From Bordetella genomosp. 11 (GTDB lineage: Bacteria > Pseudomonadota > Gammaproteobacteria > Burkholderiales > Burkholderiaceae_B): DNA of 64,000 nucleotides. This document shows, piece after piece, positions 19,368 through 30,171 of the stretch. Each line of letters begins with the position of its first letter. Position 1 is the first letter of the stretch. The notes under the pieces were generated by a model. It ran no database searches. It was not told where the DNA came from and saw only the letters and a program-made list of their open reading frames with translations. The stretch spans positions 1,178,001-1,242,000 of the forward strand of contig NZ_NEVS01000004.1 in the NCBI RefSeq assembly GCF_002261215.1, in the 5' to 3' direction. The position numbers were made by a program, and so were the translations under genes.

Positions 19368-19838
19368 TCAGGAATCCGCGCGGCGAGAGGCGCGCGTATC
19401 GTGCTTCATCAGGCGTTCCTTTTCGCGCGCCCAGTCCTTGTCGCGCGCCGTATCGCGCTTGTCGTGCAGCTTCTTGCCGCGTCCCAGCGCGAAATCGAGT
19501 TTCACGCGTCCTGCCTTGTAGTGCAGATTCAAGGGCACCAGCGTATAGCCGCGCTGTTCGACCTTGCCGATCAGCTTGCTGATTTCCTCGCTGTGCAGCA
19601 ACAGTTTGCGCGTGCGCGATGCGTCGGGATGGATATGGGTGGAAGCCGTGGGCAGCGGGCTGACATGCATGCCGATGATGAAAAGCTCGCCGTCGCGCAC
19701 GATGACGTAGCTTTCGCTCAGCTGGACGCGTCCCTCGCGTATTGCCTTTACTTCCCAGCCCTGCAGGACCAGGCCCGCCTCGAAGCGGTCTTCGATGAAA
19801 TATTCGTGGGACGCCTTGCGGTTTTCGATAATGCTCAT
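19368..19838 (-). CDS. smpB: SsrA-binding protein
   Basis: Binds tmRNA and brings it to stalled ribosomes in trans-translation. The 156-residue product has the family pattern: [20 protein letters not shown] at the N-terminus, [14 protein letters not shown], and a basic C-terminal tail ([18 protein letters not shown]) that folds into the mRNA channel. It converges on the diguanylate cyclase (7-base gap) and is divergent from ratA, a common betaproteobacterial arrangement. No ssrA gene was recognised in the window. Confidence 0.97.
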   Translation of the reverse strand: MSIIENRKASHEYFIEDRFEAGLVLQGWEVKAIREGRVQLSESYVIVRDGELFIIGMHVSPLPTASTHIHPDASRTRKLLLHSEEISKLIGKVEQRGYTLVPLNLHYKAGRVKLDFALGRGKKLHDKRDTARDKDWAREKERLMKHDTRASRRADS

Positions 19839-19956
19839 TTAGCTCCCGCGCGAAACGCTGCGGATGGGGTCTTTCCGGGCAGGGCGGCCGGGCCGTCGCG
19901 GCGCCATCCGCGCATAGCCGGTAAAATCTTGCCATTCTAGCGATTTGCGACCGTCG

Positions 19957-20391
19957 ATGCACAAAGTACAGCGTTCCGTTCTTGTCCCTTACAGCGATGC
20001 CCAGATGTTCGACCTGGTTGCCGGTGTGGAACACTACCCGGAATTCATGCCGTGGTGCGGCGGGGCGGAAGTCCTTTCGCGCGACGAGCACGGCATGCAG
20101 GCGTCCATCACCATCAGTTTCGCGGGCATCAAACAGCGTTTCACGACGCGGAACACGCACGTATTTCCGGAGCGCATCGATCTGGCGCTGGTGGACGGCC
20201 CGTTTTCCATGCTGGTGGGGCATTGGCATTTCCAGTCGCTGGCGGCGGATGCCTGCAAGGTGCTCTTCACGATGGAATACGAGTTCTCGAACCGGGCCCT
20301 GGAAGCATTGGTCGGGCCCGTCTTCAACCGCATCGCCACCAGCTTCATCGATTCCTTCACCAAGCGCGCCCAGGCCGTGTATGGAGAGTGA
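19957..20391 (+). CDS. ratA: RatA/YfjG-like START-domain protein (coenzyme Q-binding family)
   Basis: The 144-residue SRPBCC-fold protein begins HKVQRSVLVPYSDAQMFDLV and contains EHYPEFMPWCGGAEVL. It matches the Coq10/RatA family, whose members bind quinones or, in E. coli, associate with 50S subunits. ATG 19957 is chosen over an upstream TTG at 19945. It is divergent from smpB and seven bases upstream of rnfH/ratB, the conserved smpB-ratA-ratB set. A TAAAAT -10-like hexamer lies at 19922-19927. Its toxin activity should not be assumed. Confidence 0.9.
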   Translation: MHKVQRSVLVPYSDAQMFDLVAGVEHYPEFMPWCGGAEVLSRDEHGMQASITISFAGIKQRFTTRNTHVFPERIDLALVDGPFSMLVGHWHFQSLAADACKVLFTMEYEFSNRALEALVGPVFNRIATSFIDSFTKRAQAVYGE

Positions 20392-20398
20392 AGGGACG

Positions 20399-20722
20399 AT
20401 GTTGACCGTGTGGGTGTATTACGCCCATCCGCGTCAGGCGTGGAGCCGCCGGCTCCAACTGCCCGCCGGCGCGACGGTGGGAGATGCCGTGGCCGCCTGC
20501 GGTTTTGCCCAGGCGTTTCCGGATATCGATCCCTGGGCGACCGGTGTAGGCGTGTTCGGCCGTATCGTTCCAGCCAGCCGGCCGCTGGTCGACGGGGACC
20601 GTGTGGAGATCTACCGCGCCCTGGTTTTCGATCCCATGGATTCGCGCCGCCGCCGCGCGGCGCACCGGGCGCGCAAGTCCTTCGCCGCGCGGCCGCCGCG
20701 CACGCCCAAGGCGGCGCGCTAG
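20399..20722 (+). CDS. rnfH: RnfH/RatB family ubiquitin-like protein (UPF0125)
   Basis: Small beta-grasp protein of unknown biochemical role, usually found next to ratA. The 107-residue product has LPAGATVGDAVAACG, GVGVFGRIVPASRPLVDGDRVEIYR and a basic C-terminal tail. ATG 20399 follows AAGGGA at five-base spacing; an alternative ATG at 20381 overlaps ratA and has no ribosome-binding site. Confidence 0.87.
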   Translation: MLTVWVYYAHPRQAWSRRLQLPAGATVGDAVAACGFAQAFPDIDPWATGVGVFGRIVPASRPLVDGDRVEIYRALVFDPMDSRRRRAAHRARKSFAARPPRTPKAAR

Positions 20723-20765
20723 CAGACCGCTCGACGTGGCAGGCCTCTTGTCACCTTCTTTCCGT

Positions 20766-20779
20766 TTACGTTAACGTAA
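20766..20779. promoter_or_regulatory. Perfect 14-bp palindrome upstream of valine-catabolism genes (LiuR-like operator candidate)
   Basis: TTACGTTAACGTAA is a perfect palindrome 69 bases upstream of the acyl-CoA dehydrogenase start. Its form recalls operators I remember for LiuR, the MerR-family regulator of branched-chain amino-acid degradation in proteobacteria. The resemblance is from memory, and no liuR gene is in the window. Confidence 0.55.
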
Positions 20780-20848
20780 CCTGTCACTAACGATCAGCCG
20801 GACGGCCGCCGCCCCAGGGCGCCTACCGGTCCCTTGAGGAGACGGATC

Positions 20849-22003
20849 ATGGACATGGAACTGAGCGACGAGCAGCAGGCCTTCGCGCAGGCGGCACGCG
20901 AATTCGCCGCGGGCGAGCTGGCTCCCCACGCGGCCCGCTGGGATGCGGAAGGCATTTTCCCCAAGCCGGCTTTCCACCGGGCGGGTGAATTGGGCTTCTG
21001 CGGTCTGTATGCGCCTCAGGACATCGGCGGCTTGGGACTGCCGCGCCTGGACGCCACGCTGGTGTTCGAGGAAATGGCGGCGGTCGATCCTTCGACGACG
21101 GCTTTCCTGACGATCCACAACATGGCAGCCTGGATGGTCGGCACTTGGGGCCAGCCGGCGCTGCGCGAGCACTGGGGACCATTGCTGTGCGCCGGCAGCC
21201 GGCTGGCCTCGTATTGCCTGACCGAGCCGGGCTCGGGCTCGGATGCCGCGTCGCTGCGCACCCGGGCGGACGAAGACGGCGCGGAGTATGTCCTGAACGG
21301 CTCGAAGGCGTTTATCTCCGGCGGCGGGGATACGGACCTGCTGATCGTCATGGCGCGCACGGGCGGCGGGGGCGCCGGCGGCGTCAGCGCCTTCGCCGTG
21401 CCGGCGGACAGCCCCGGCATCGCCTACGGCCGCAAGGAGGACAAGATGGGCTGGAATAGCCAGTCCACGCGCGGGATCACGTTCGAGAACGTCCGGGTTC
21501 CGGCCGCCAATATGCTGGGCGAACCGGGGCAGGGCTTCAAGATCGCCATGCGCGGACTGGACGGCGGACGCATCAATATCGCGACCTGCTCCGTGGGCGC
21601 GGCCCAGGGCGCGCTGGATGCCGCGCGCCGCTATATGCGGGAGCGGCGGCAGTTCGGCGCGCCGCTGGCCGACTTCCAGGCATTGCAGTTCAAGCTTGCG
21701 GACATGGCGACCCACCTCGTGGCCGCACGCCAGATGGTGCGGCTTGCCGCGTGCAAGCTCGACAGCGGTTCGCCCGACGCCAGCGCATACTGCGCGATGG
21801 CCAAGCGTTTCGCCACCGACATGGGATTCCAGGTCTGCCTGGATGCGCAACAGATTCATGGCGGCTACGGTTACCTGAAGGACTATCCATTGGAGCGGCT
21901 GGTGCGCGATACTCGCGTGCATCAGATACTGGAGGGCACCAACGAGATCATGCGTGTGATCGTGGCCCGCCAGCTGTTGGAGAAGGGAGCGGATTTGCGA
22001 TGA
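20849..22003 (+). CDS. Acyl-CoA dehydrogenase, probable isobutyryl-CoA dehydrogenase
   Basis: FAD enzyme introducing a 2,3-double bond into a short branched acyl-CoA. The 384-residue product shows FAD-binding blocks (CLTEPGSGSDAASLRTRA, NGSKAFISGG), RERRQFGAPLADFQALQFKLAD and the C-terminal QIHGGYGYLKDYPLERLVRD. ILEGTNEIMR carries the catalytic glutamate in the SCAD/IBD position. GAGGA precedes ATG 20849. Downstream hydratase/hydrolase and 3-hydroxyisobutyrate dehydrogenase genes make isobutyryl-CoA (valine pathway) the likeliest substrate; 2-methylbutyryl-CoA is an alternative. Confidence 0.88.
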   Translation: MDMELSDEQQAFAQAAREFAAGELAPHAARWDAEGIFPKPAFHRAGELGFCGLYAPQDIGGLGLPRLDATLVFEEMAAVDPSTTAFLTIHNMAAWMVGTWGQPALREHWGPLLCAGSRLASYCLTEPGSGSDAASLRTRADEDGAEYVLNGSKAFISGGGDTDLLIVMARTGGGGAGGVSAFAVPADSPGIAYGRKEDKMGWNSQSTRGITFENVRVPAANMLGEPGQGFKIAMRGLDGGRINIATCSVGAAQGALDAARRYMRERRQFGAPLADFQALQFKLADMATHLVAARQMVRLAACKLDSGSPDASAYCAMAKRFATDMGFQVCLDAQQIHGGYGYLKDYPLERLVRDTRVHQILEGTNEIMRVIVARQLLEKGADLR

Positions 22004-23193
22004 ATGAGCCGGTGCTTTTCGAGGAACGTCCGACCGAAAACGGGATGCGCATAGGGGTTGCCACGCTGAATGCGCCGCAGACATTGAACGGCCTGTCGCT
22101 GGAAATGGCGCACCTGCTGGACCGGCGCCTGGTCGCATGGGCGGCCGATCCCGGCGTGGCGGTGGTCGTGCTGCAGGGAGCCGGCGAAAAGGCATTCTGC
22201 GCGGGCGGCGATCTGCAGGGGTTGTATCGCAGCATGCGGGAGGCCCCCCGCGACGATCCGTGGGCCAACCGCTATGCGCGGGAATTCTTCGAAGTCGAAT
22301 ACCGGCTGGATTACCGCATCCACGCCTATCCCAAGCCTATCGTCTGCTGGGGCAACGGATTCGTCATGGGCGGCGGCATCGGCCTGATGATGGGAGCCAG
22401 TCACCGGGTGGTCAGCGAGACGGCCAAACTGGCCATGCCGGAGATCAGCATAGGCCTTTTCCCGGATGTGGGCGGGAGTTGGCTGCTTAATCGCATGCCC
22501 GGCAACACCGGTATGTTCCTGGCTTTGACGGGCGCGCAGCTGAACCCGTCGGACGCGTTCTTTGCCGGTCTGGCGGATTTCCATGTGCGCCAGGCGGATT
22601 GGCCGGGCTTTCTCGCGCAGCTGTTGACCCTGCCCTGGGCCGGCAGCACCGGCGCGATCGGGGTGGAGGAAGAAGGCCGGTCATTCGCGCCGCGTTCCAT
22701 CAACGATGGGCTGTTGCGCCAGGCTTTGCTGGCGCTGGAGCCGGCCGAAGCGCTGGCGCCCGGCCCGCTGAAGCAGCATTCCTTCCAGATCAACCATCTG
22801 TGCGCCGGTACCGATCTGGACGAGATCTACGAGAACGTCGCGGCGCTGGCGCAGCATGACGATCCATGGCTGGCCAAGGCGGCGCGCACGATGCTGGCCG
22901 GATCGCCGGGCACGGCGCGGCTGGCCTTTACTTTGCTGCAACGCATGCGCCAGCGATCGCTGGAGGACGTATTCCGTACCGAATACGTGGCGGCGCTGCA
23001 TGCGGCCGCGCATGGGGATTTCGCCGAAGGCATCCGCGCCCTGCTGATCGACAAGGACCGCAAGCCGCGCTGGAATCCCGCCACCATCGAGGCGGCGGAC
23101 AAACGCTGGGTACTGAAGTTCTTCGAAGAGCCCTGGCCGGAGGGCCAGCCGCATCCGCTGGCGGATCTGGGGGCGGACGTGGGGGTTGGGTAG
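22000..23193 (+). CDS. Enoyl-CoA hydratase/isomerase family, probable 3-hydroxyisobutyryl-CoA hydrolase
   Basis: The 397-residue length and blocks such as EKAFCAGGDLQGLYR, YPKPIVCWGNGFVMGGGIGLM and MPEISIGLFPDVGGSWLLNR match the HIBCH branch of the crotonase superfamily. That branch hydrolyses 3-hydroxyisobutyryl-CoA in valine degradation. ATG 22000 overlaps the upstream acyl-CoA dehydrogenase stop by four bases, indicating coupled translation. No separate small (about 260-residue) methacrylyl-CoA hydratase is nearby, so hydration is done by this protein or by an enzyme encoded elsewhere. Confidence 0.85.
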   Translation: MNEPVLFEERPTENGMRIGVATLNAPQTLNGLSLEMAHLLDRRLVAWAADPGVAVVVLQGAGEKAFCAGGDLQGLYRSMREAPRDDPWANRYAREFFEVEYRLDYRIHAYPKPIVCWGNGFVMGGGIGLMMGASHRVVSETAKLAMPEISIGLFPDVGGSWLLNRMPGNTGMFLALTGAQLNPSDAFFAGLADFHVRQADWPGFLAQLLTLPWAGSTGAIGVEEEGRSFAPRSINDGLLRQALLALEPAEALAPGPLKQHSFQINHLCAGTDLDEIYENVAALAQHDDPWLAKAARTMLAGSPGTARLAFTLLQRMRQRSLEDVFRTEYVAALHAAAHGDFAEGIRALLIDKDRKPRWNPATIEAADKRWVLKFFEEPWPEGQPHPLADLGADVGVG

Positions 23194-23285
23194 GGCCCGT
23201 CAAGGCGAAAGCGCCTCGCGCGAATCCGCGAACGGGCCGGGCGGGCGGCGACAGGGCGCCCGATCACAAAACAAAGGAGACAGCC

Positions 23286-24170
23286 GTGAGCAAGATTGCA
23301 TTCATCGGATTGGGCAACATGGGCGCGCCGATGGCCATGAACCTGGTCAAGGCCGGCCGCGACCTGGTGGTTCACGACCTGGTGCCGGCCAGCGTGGCGA
23401 CGCTGGCGCGGGCCGGCGCGCGCGCCGCGACGTCGGCGCGGGATGCGGTGGACGGAGCGGATATCGTCATTACGATGCTGCCCGCCAGCCAGCACGTCGA
23501 AGGCCTGTACCTGGGGCACGATCTGCTGGCCCACATCGACCCGCGGGCGCTGGTCATCGAATGCAGCACCATCGCGCCGGATACCGCACGCAAGGTGGCC
23601 GCCGCCGCCCAGGCCCGGGGCATCGCCATGGTCGATGCCCCGGTATCGGGCGGCACGGCAGGCGCCGCGGCCGGTACGCTGACCTTCATCGTGGGTGGCG
23701 ACGCGCAGGCGCTGGCGCGCGCGCGCCCGGTGCTGGAACAGATGGGCAAGAACATCTTCCATGCGGGGCCGGCCGGCGCGGGACAGGTCGCCAAGATCTG
23801 CAACAACATGCTGCTGGGCATCCTGATGGCGGGCACGGCCGAGGCCCTGGCCCTGGGCGTCGCCAATGGCCTGGATGCCAAGGTGCTTTCCGACATCATC
23901 GCCAAGAGCTCCGGCCGCAACTGGGCGACGGAGCTGTACAACCCCTGGCCCGGCGTCATGGACCACGCGCCGGCGTCCAAGGGCTATGCGGGCGGTTTCG
24001 GCAGCGACTTGATGCTGAAGGATCTGGGCCTGGCCGGAGAGGCCGCCCAGGCGACCCGCTCGGCCATTCCGCTGGGCGCGCTGGCCCGCAATCTGTATGC
24101 GATGCACGGTTCGGCGGGGCACGGCAAGCTGGACTTTTCCAGCATCCTGAAACTGTACAAGCCGGACTGA
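23286..24170 (+). CDS. mmsB: 3-hydroxyisobutyrate dehydrogenase
   Basis: Oxidises 3-hydroxyisobutyrate to methylmalonate semialdehyde with NAD. The 294-residue product starts at GTG 23286 behind AAGGAG. It has the Rossmann motif GLGNMG (residues 7-12), the substrate loop DAPVSGGTAGAAAGTL, the catalytic-lysine block GQVAKICNNMLLG, and KGYAGGFGSDLMLKDL near the C-terminus, all diagnostic for HIBADH. It completes the valine branch with the two upstream genes. The next enzyme (methylmalonate semialdehyde dehydrogenase) is not in the window. Confidence 0.93.
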   Translation: MSKIAFIGLGNMGAPMAMNLVKAGRDLVVHDLVPASVATLARAGARAATSARDAVDGADIVITMLPASQHVEGLYLGHDLLAHIDPRALVIECSTIAPDTARKVAAAAQARGIAMVDAPVSGGTAGAAAGTLTFIVGGDAQALARARPVLEQMGKNIFHAGPAGAGQVAKICNNMLLGILMAGTAEALALGVANGLDAKVLSDIIAKSSGRNWATELYNPWPGVMDHAPASKGYAGGFGSDLMLKDLGLAGEAAQATRSAIPLGALARNLYAMHGSAGHGKLDFSSILKLYKPD

Positions 24171-24201
24171 ACCGATCGGGTAGTATCTCGGCGATTGATT
24201 C

Positions 24202-24220
24202 GCCTGCCTGGCTGGCAGGC
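24202..24220 (+). other. Hairpin between mmsB and VIT-family gene
   Basis: A 7-bp perfect stem GCCTGCC / GGCAGGC with a five-base loop, followed by TTGTGC. It is a weak terminator candidate 31 bases after mmsB. Confidence 0.4.
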
Positions 24221-24252
24221 TTGTGCTATCTATCGATATCCCCGAGGTACCA

Positions 24253-24945
24253 ATGCCGGCTTCGCATTTCCATCGTATCCATCGCAGCGGGTGGCTGCGC
24301 GCCGCCGTGCTCGGCGCCAACGACGGCATCGTGTCGACGGCCAGCCTGATTGCCGGCGTGGCGGCAGCGCAAGGCAGCCATGGCGCCATCCTGACCGCGG
24401 GACTCGCCGGTCTCGTGGCGGGAGCGCTTTCGATGGCGGCGGGTGAATACGTTTCTGTCCAGTCACAGTCCGACGTCGAACGCGCCGATTTGAGGATGGA
24501 ACAGAGCTCGCTGTTGCGCAATTCCGCGGTGGAGCTGCAGGAGTTGGCCGACATTTATGTCAATCGGGGGTTGCCGGCCGGGCTGGCGATGCAGGTCGCC
24601 CAGGCACTGACCGCCCACGACGCGCTGGACGCCCATGCCCGCGATGAACTGGGAATATCCAAAATCACGCGGGCGCGGCCGGTACAGGCCGCCTTGGCAT
24701 CGGCATCGAGCTTCGCCGCCGGGGCGGCGCTGCCGCTGGCGTTGGCCGTACTGGTGGCCGATCCCGCCTTGATATTGCCGGTGACCGGGGTCGGGTCGGT
24801 CGCCTGTCTTGGCCTGCTGGGCGCGGTTGCCGCCTGGGCGGGCGGCGCGCCCAAGGTCAGGGCAGTGGTGCGCGTGACATTGCTGGGTGTCGTGGCGATC
24901 GCAGTCACCGCGGGCGTGGGTTCGCTATTCGGCGTGGCGGCCTGA
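24253..24945 (+). CDS. VIT1/CCC1 family iron/manganese transporter
   Basis: The 230-residue membrane protein belongs to the VIT family, which exports Fe2+ or Mn2+ from the cytoplasm or into stores. It shows LGANDGIVSTASLIAGV in the first helix, GALSMAAGEYVSVQSQSDVERAD at the end of the second, a short soluble helical hairpin (about 85-140) and three C-terminal hydrophobic segments. ATG 24253 is chosen; an upstream ATG at 24223 adds a non-family extension. It is placed between valine catabolism and liv genes without obvious functional link. Confidence 0.9.
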   Translation: MPASHFHRIHRSGWLRAAVLGANDGIVSTASLIAGVAAAQGSHGAILTAGLAGLVAGALSMAAGEYVSVQSQSDVERADLRMEQSSLLRNSAVELQELADIYVNRGLPAGLAMQVAQALTAHDALDAHARDELGISKITRARPVQAALASASSFAAGAALPLALAVLVADPALILPVTGVGSVACLGLLGAVAAWAGGAPKVRAVVRVTLLGVVAIAVTAGVGSLFGVAA

Positions 24946-25231
24946 GCCGCTTCCGCGCGGCCATTTGACCCGTTGCGGGGCCTGGCGCCATCGAAACCAT
25001 GTTGCAGCTGTCATGGGCGGCAGGAGGGCTGTATCGCTATCTGTCACCCAATCCATACAGATACGGCGATATTGGGGAATACACCCAGTGACAGCCTGAA
25101 TGGCAGCTTTCAGAATACGCGCCACATCGTGGTTTGCCCAAGAAGCCGGTGATGCACGATAAGGCCACAAGGATCATCCTTCCGAACGGCCGGCACGTGC
25201 AGAGTCGCTCAACCTAGCGGAGATCTCTCGC

Positions 25232-26347
25232 ATGACTATGCTGCAACGCCTTACCCCGATCGCGCTTACGCTGGGGGCGCTGACGCTCGCCGGCGCAGTG
25301 CACGCCGCCGATACGATCAAGATCGGCATTCCCCAGCCCATGACGGGGCCCAACACGCAGTACGGCGACCAGATCCAGGCCGGCGCGTTGACCGCCATCG
25401 AGACCATCAACGCCAAGGGTGGCGTCAAGGGCAAGAAACTCGAACCCATTCTTATCGACGATGGCTGCGAACCGAAGCAGGCCGTGCCGGCCGCCAACCG
25501 CGTCGTCAATTCCGGCGCCAAGTTCGCCGTGGCGCACGCGTGTTCCGGCGTGACGGTGCCGGCGGTGAATGTCTACGAGCAAGAACATATCGTCGGCATC
25601 ACCCCGGGTGCCACCTCGCCGCTGGTGACGGATACCATCAAGCCGCATTACTTCTTCCGCACGATCGGCCGCGACGACCAGCAGGGGCCCTTCGCCGCCA
25701 ACTACATCGCCAAGAACGTCAAGCCCAAGAAAGTCGCCGTGCTGCATGACAAGCAGACGTACGGTTCCGGCGTCGCGACGCAGGTGCGCGATACGCTGCA
25801 GAAAGATGGCGTGAACGTCGTCATGTTCGAAGGCATCAACGTCGGCGACAGCGATTATTCCGCCGTCATCACGAAGCTGAAGTCCGCGGGCGTGGACTTC
25901 GTCTATTTCGGCGGCTATCACCCCGAATTGGGCCTGTTGCTGCGCCAGTCGCGCGAACAAGGTCTGAACGTGCAGTTCATGGGCCCCGAGGGCACCGCCA
26001 ACCAGGATCTGGTGGCCATTGCCGGTCCCGCCATCGAAGGCCTGCTGGTGACGCTGCCGTCGGACTTCACCAAGCTTCCCGGCAACGAAGGCATCGTGAA
26101 GGCCTTCCACGACAAGAAGCGCGATCCTGACGGCGCATTCCAGATGCCGGCCTACGCGGCGGTGCAGATCCTCGCGGACAGCATTACCGCGGTCGGCGAA
26201 GACCCCACCAAGGTCGCGGACTACATGCATAAACACACGTTCAACACCGCTATCGGCAAGGTTGAATACGATGCGAAGGGCGATCTGAAGAACTTCGAAT
26301 TCGCGGTATTCAAATGGGATAAGAACGGCAAGAAAACGCAGCTGTAA
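25232..26347 (+). CDS. livK: Branched-chain amino-acid ABC transporter, periplasmic binding protein
   Basis: Periplasmic ligand receptor of the Liv importer. The 371-residue product has a signal peptide (cleavage after AVHAA, about residue 25) and a type I binding-protein fold. Family blocks include IKIGIPQPMTGPNTQYGDQ, ACSGVTVPA, TPGATSPLVT, YFFRTIGRDDQQGP and FVYFGGYHPELGLLLRQSRE. It is first in a five-gene livKHMGF operon, and the 98-base gap to livH may allow higher binding-protein expression. Confidence 0.93.
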   Translation: MTMLQRLTPIALTLGALTLAGAVHAADTIKIGIPQPMTGPNTQYGDQIQAGALTAIETINAKGGVKGKKLEPILIDDGCEPKQAVPAANRVVNSGAKFAVAHACSGVTVPAVNVYEQEHIVGITPGATSPLVTDTIKPHYFFRTIGRDDQQGPFAANYIAKNVKPKKVAVLHDKQTYGSGVATQVRDTLQKDGVNVVMFEGINVGDSDYSAVITKLKSAGVDFVYFGGYHPELGLLLRQSREQGLNVQFMGPEGTANQDLVAIAGPAIEGLLVTLPSDFTKLPGNEGIVKAFHDKKRDPDGAFQMPAYAAVQILADSITAVGEDPTKVADYMHKHTFNTAIGKVEYDAKGDLKNFEFAVFKWDKNGKKTQL

Positions 26348-26445
26348 TGGTGATAGCCCCGTGCCAGGGGCCTCATTCCCACGCCCAGGTTTCCGGCTCC
26401 GGGTCGTATTACCGGGGCCGGTGCTATTTGGAGCATACATAAGAC

Positions 26446-27371
26446 ATGTCTGACCTTCTCCCCCAATTGACGCAACAGTTCTTCAATGGACTGTCGCTGG
26501 GCGCCATATATGCCTTGATTGCCATCGGCTATACGATGGTGTACGGCATTATCGGCATGATCAACTTCGCGCATGGCGAGATCTACATGATCGGCGCCTA
26601 TGTCGGCCTGGTGACGCTGACAGCCATCGGCACGCAAAGCGGCGCCCCGGTGCCTTTGATAGTGGCGGCGATGCTGATCGCCGCGATGGCGGTCACGGGC
26701 GTGTATGGCTTCACCGTGGAGCGCGTGGCGTACCGCCCGTTGCGCGGCAGCCCGCGCCTGGTGGCGTTGATCTCCGCCATCGGCATGTCGATTTTCCTGC
26801 AGAACTGGGTGGCGCTGGGGCAGGGGGCACGGGACATGGCGGTGCCGAATATCATCTTCGGCGCCGTGAATTTCACGATGGGTAGCAAGTTCGACGTGAC
26901 CGTGCCGTATTCGCGCATCATGATCATCGTCGTGACGGTCGTCCTGATGGTCGTCCTTTCGCTGTTCATCAAGTATTCGCGCATGGGCCGGGCATCGCGC
27001 GCCTGCTCGCAGGACATGCACATGGCCAACCTGCTGGGCATCGACACCAATCGCGTCATTTCCTTCACCTTCGTGCTGGGCGCGGCGCTGGCCGCGGTCG
27101 GCGGCGTGCTGATCGCGCTGACCATCGGCAAGCTCAATCCCTTCATCGGATTCATCGTCGGCATCAAGGCCTTCACGGCCGCGGTGCTGGGCGGCATCGG
27201 CAGTATCCCCGGCGCCATGCTGGGCGGTGCCTTGCTGGGGCTGGTGGAAACGTTTGCCGCCGCCTACATCTCGTCGCAGTACAAGGACATCATCGCTTTC
27301 CTGCTTTTGGTCCTGATCCTGCTGTTCCGCCCCACCGGTCTGTTGGGCAAACCCGAGGTGGAAAAAGTCTG

Positions 27372-27372
<1 letters not shown>
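26446..27372 (+). CDS. livH: Branched-chain amino-acid ABC transporter permease LivH
   Basis: Inner-membrane channel subunit of the Liv importer, 308 residues. It starts [43 protein letters not shown] and has about eight membrane segments. The cytoplasmic coupling loop [16 protein letters not shown] contacts the ATPases, followed by [19 protein letters not shown]. Its stop overlaps the livM ATG (TGATG). Confidence 0.95.
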
Positions 27373-28600
<1,228 letters not shown>

Positions 28601-28604
<4 letters not shown>

Positions 28605-29368
28605 GCGACGTGCTATTGAAAGTATCGGGACTGTGCATGCGCTTCGGTGGCCTGCTTGCCGTGGACCACGTGGATTTCGAGGTCAAGAGCGACGAGGTAT
28701 TCGCCATCATCGGGCCAAACGGGGCGGGCAAGACCACCGTCTTCAACTGCGTCGGCGGCTTCTACAAGCCGACCGAGGGCGATATCACCATGGACGGCCA
28801 GCGCATTACCGGACTGTCCAGCCATATGGTGGCGCGCCATGGCTTGGTGCGCACCTTCCAGAACGTGCGCCTGTTCAAGCAGCTGACGGTGCTGGAAAAC
28901 CTGCTGGTGGCGCAGCATACCCAGGTGGAAACGCGCCTGTTGCCGGGCCTGCTGAAACTGAAGTCCTATCGCCAGGCCGAGGCCGATGCCTTGTCCCGCG
29001 CCGCGCAGTGGCTGGATTTCATGGGGCTGCGGCAGTACGCCAACCGCGAGGCCGGCAACCTGGCCTACGGCCATCAGCGCCGCCTGGAGATCGCCCGCTG
29101 CATGATCACCAAGCCGCGGCTGCTGATGCTGGACGAACCGGCCGCCGGCCTGAATCCCCAGGAAAAGCAGGACCTGCAGCGGTTGATAGACCGCCTGCGC
29201 CGCGAGTTCGGCGTCGCGGTGCTGCTGATCGAACACGACATGAGCCTGATCATGGGCATCTCGGACCGCATCCTCGTCATGGAGCATGGCAAACCCATCA
29301 TGACCGGTACGCCGCAGGCAGTGCGCAGCGATGAGCGCGTCATCAAGGCGTATCTGGGAGAAGAATGA
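28601..29368 (+). CDS. livG: Branched-chain amino-acid ABC transporter ATPase LivG
   Basis: Cytoplasmic ATPase of the Liv system, 255 residues. Walker [11 protein letters not shown]-loop in RTFQNVRLF, LivG-type signature [12 protein letters not shown], Walker [14 protein letters not shown] and the switch histidine in LIEHDM are all present. It overlaps livM and livF by four bases each. Confidence 0.95.
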
Positions 29369-30069
29369 TGCTGAAGTTGAAGAACGTGCACACGTACTAC
29401 GGCGCCATCCAGGCGCTGAACGGCGTGTCCGTCGACGTGGAGCAGGGCGAGATCGTGACGCTGATCGGCGCCAACGGCGCCGGCAAGACCACGCTGCTGA
29501 TGACGGTGTGCGGCAATCCGCGCGCGCAATCGGGCAGCATCACTTTCGAAGGCCAGGACATCACCCACAAGGAAACGTCGCGCATCATGCGTAGCGGGAT
29601 CGCGATTTCCCCGGAAGGCCGGCGCGTCTTCAAGGACCTGACGGTGGTGGAAAACCTGATGATGGGCGGCTTTTTCTCCAGCCGGGCGGAAATCAACCAG
29701 GGGCTGGACTACGTCTATGGCTTGTTCCCGCGCTTGAAGGAGCGGGCCGAGCAGCGGGCGGGAACGATGTCGGGCGGCGAACAGCAGATGCTGGCCATAG
29801 GCCGCGCGCTGATGTCGCGCCCGCGCCTGCTCTTGCTGGACGAACCCACGCTGGGACTGGCGCCCCTGATCATCGCGCAGATCTTCGAGATCATCCGCAC
29901 CATCCGCGACCAGGGGGTCACCGTGTTCCTGGTGGAACAGAATGCCAACAAGGCGCTGCAGGTGGCCGATCGCGGCTATGTGCTGGAAAACGGCAAGGTG
30001 GTGCTGCAGGACACGGGAGCCAACCTGCTGGCCAACGCGGATGTGCGCAAGGCTTATCTGGGCGGGTGA
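29365..30069 (+). CDS. livF: Branched-chain amino-acid ABC transporter ATPase LivF
   Basis: Second Liv ATPase, 234 residues. Walker A GANGAGKTT, ISPEGRRVFKDLTV, signature MSGGEQQMLAIGRAL, Walker B LLLLDEPTLGLAP and VEQNANKAL are typical of LivF. It starts at ATG 29365, or ATG 29368 one codon later. It closes the operon and faces the convergent racemase gene across 102 bases with no clear terminator. Confidence 0.95.
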   Translation: MMLKLKNVHTYYGAIQALNGVSVDVEQGEIVTLIGANGAGKTTLLMTVCGNPRAQSGSITFEGQDITHKETSRIMRSGIAISPEGRRVFKDLTVVENLMMGGFFSSRAEINQGLDYVYGLFPRLKERAEQRAGTMSGGEQQMLAIGRALMSRPRLLLLDEPTLGLAPLIIAQIFEIIRTIRDQGVTVFLVEQNANKALQVADRGYVLENGKVVLQDTGANLLANADVRKAYLGG

Positions 30070-30171
30070 TGGCGAGGAGCCGGGGCGACGGGCCGATCGG
30101 GATTTTCGTGTGCTCTACGAAAAGCCGGCCCGGCCGCGCCGCGGGCCTTATTCCCTCCGCCGTCGTATGTA

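Noticed and set aside
24999-25091. 30-codon open frame between the VIT-type gene and livK
   Set aside because: No ribosome-binding site and no recognisable sequence; a 7-base inverted repeat (CTGTCAC / GTGACAG) within it is too widely spaced to be convincing as an operator.
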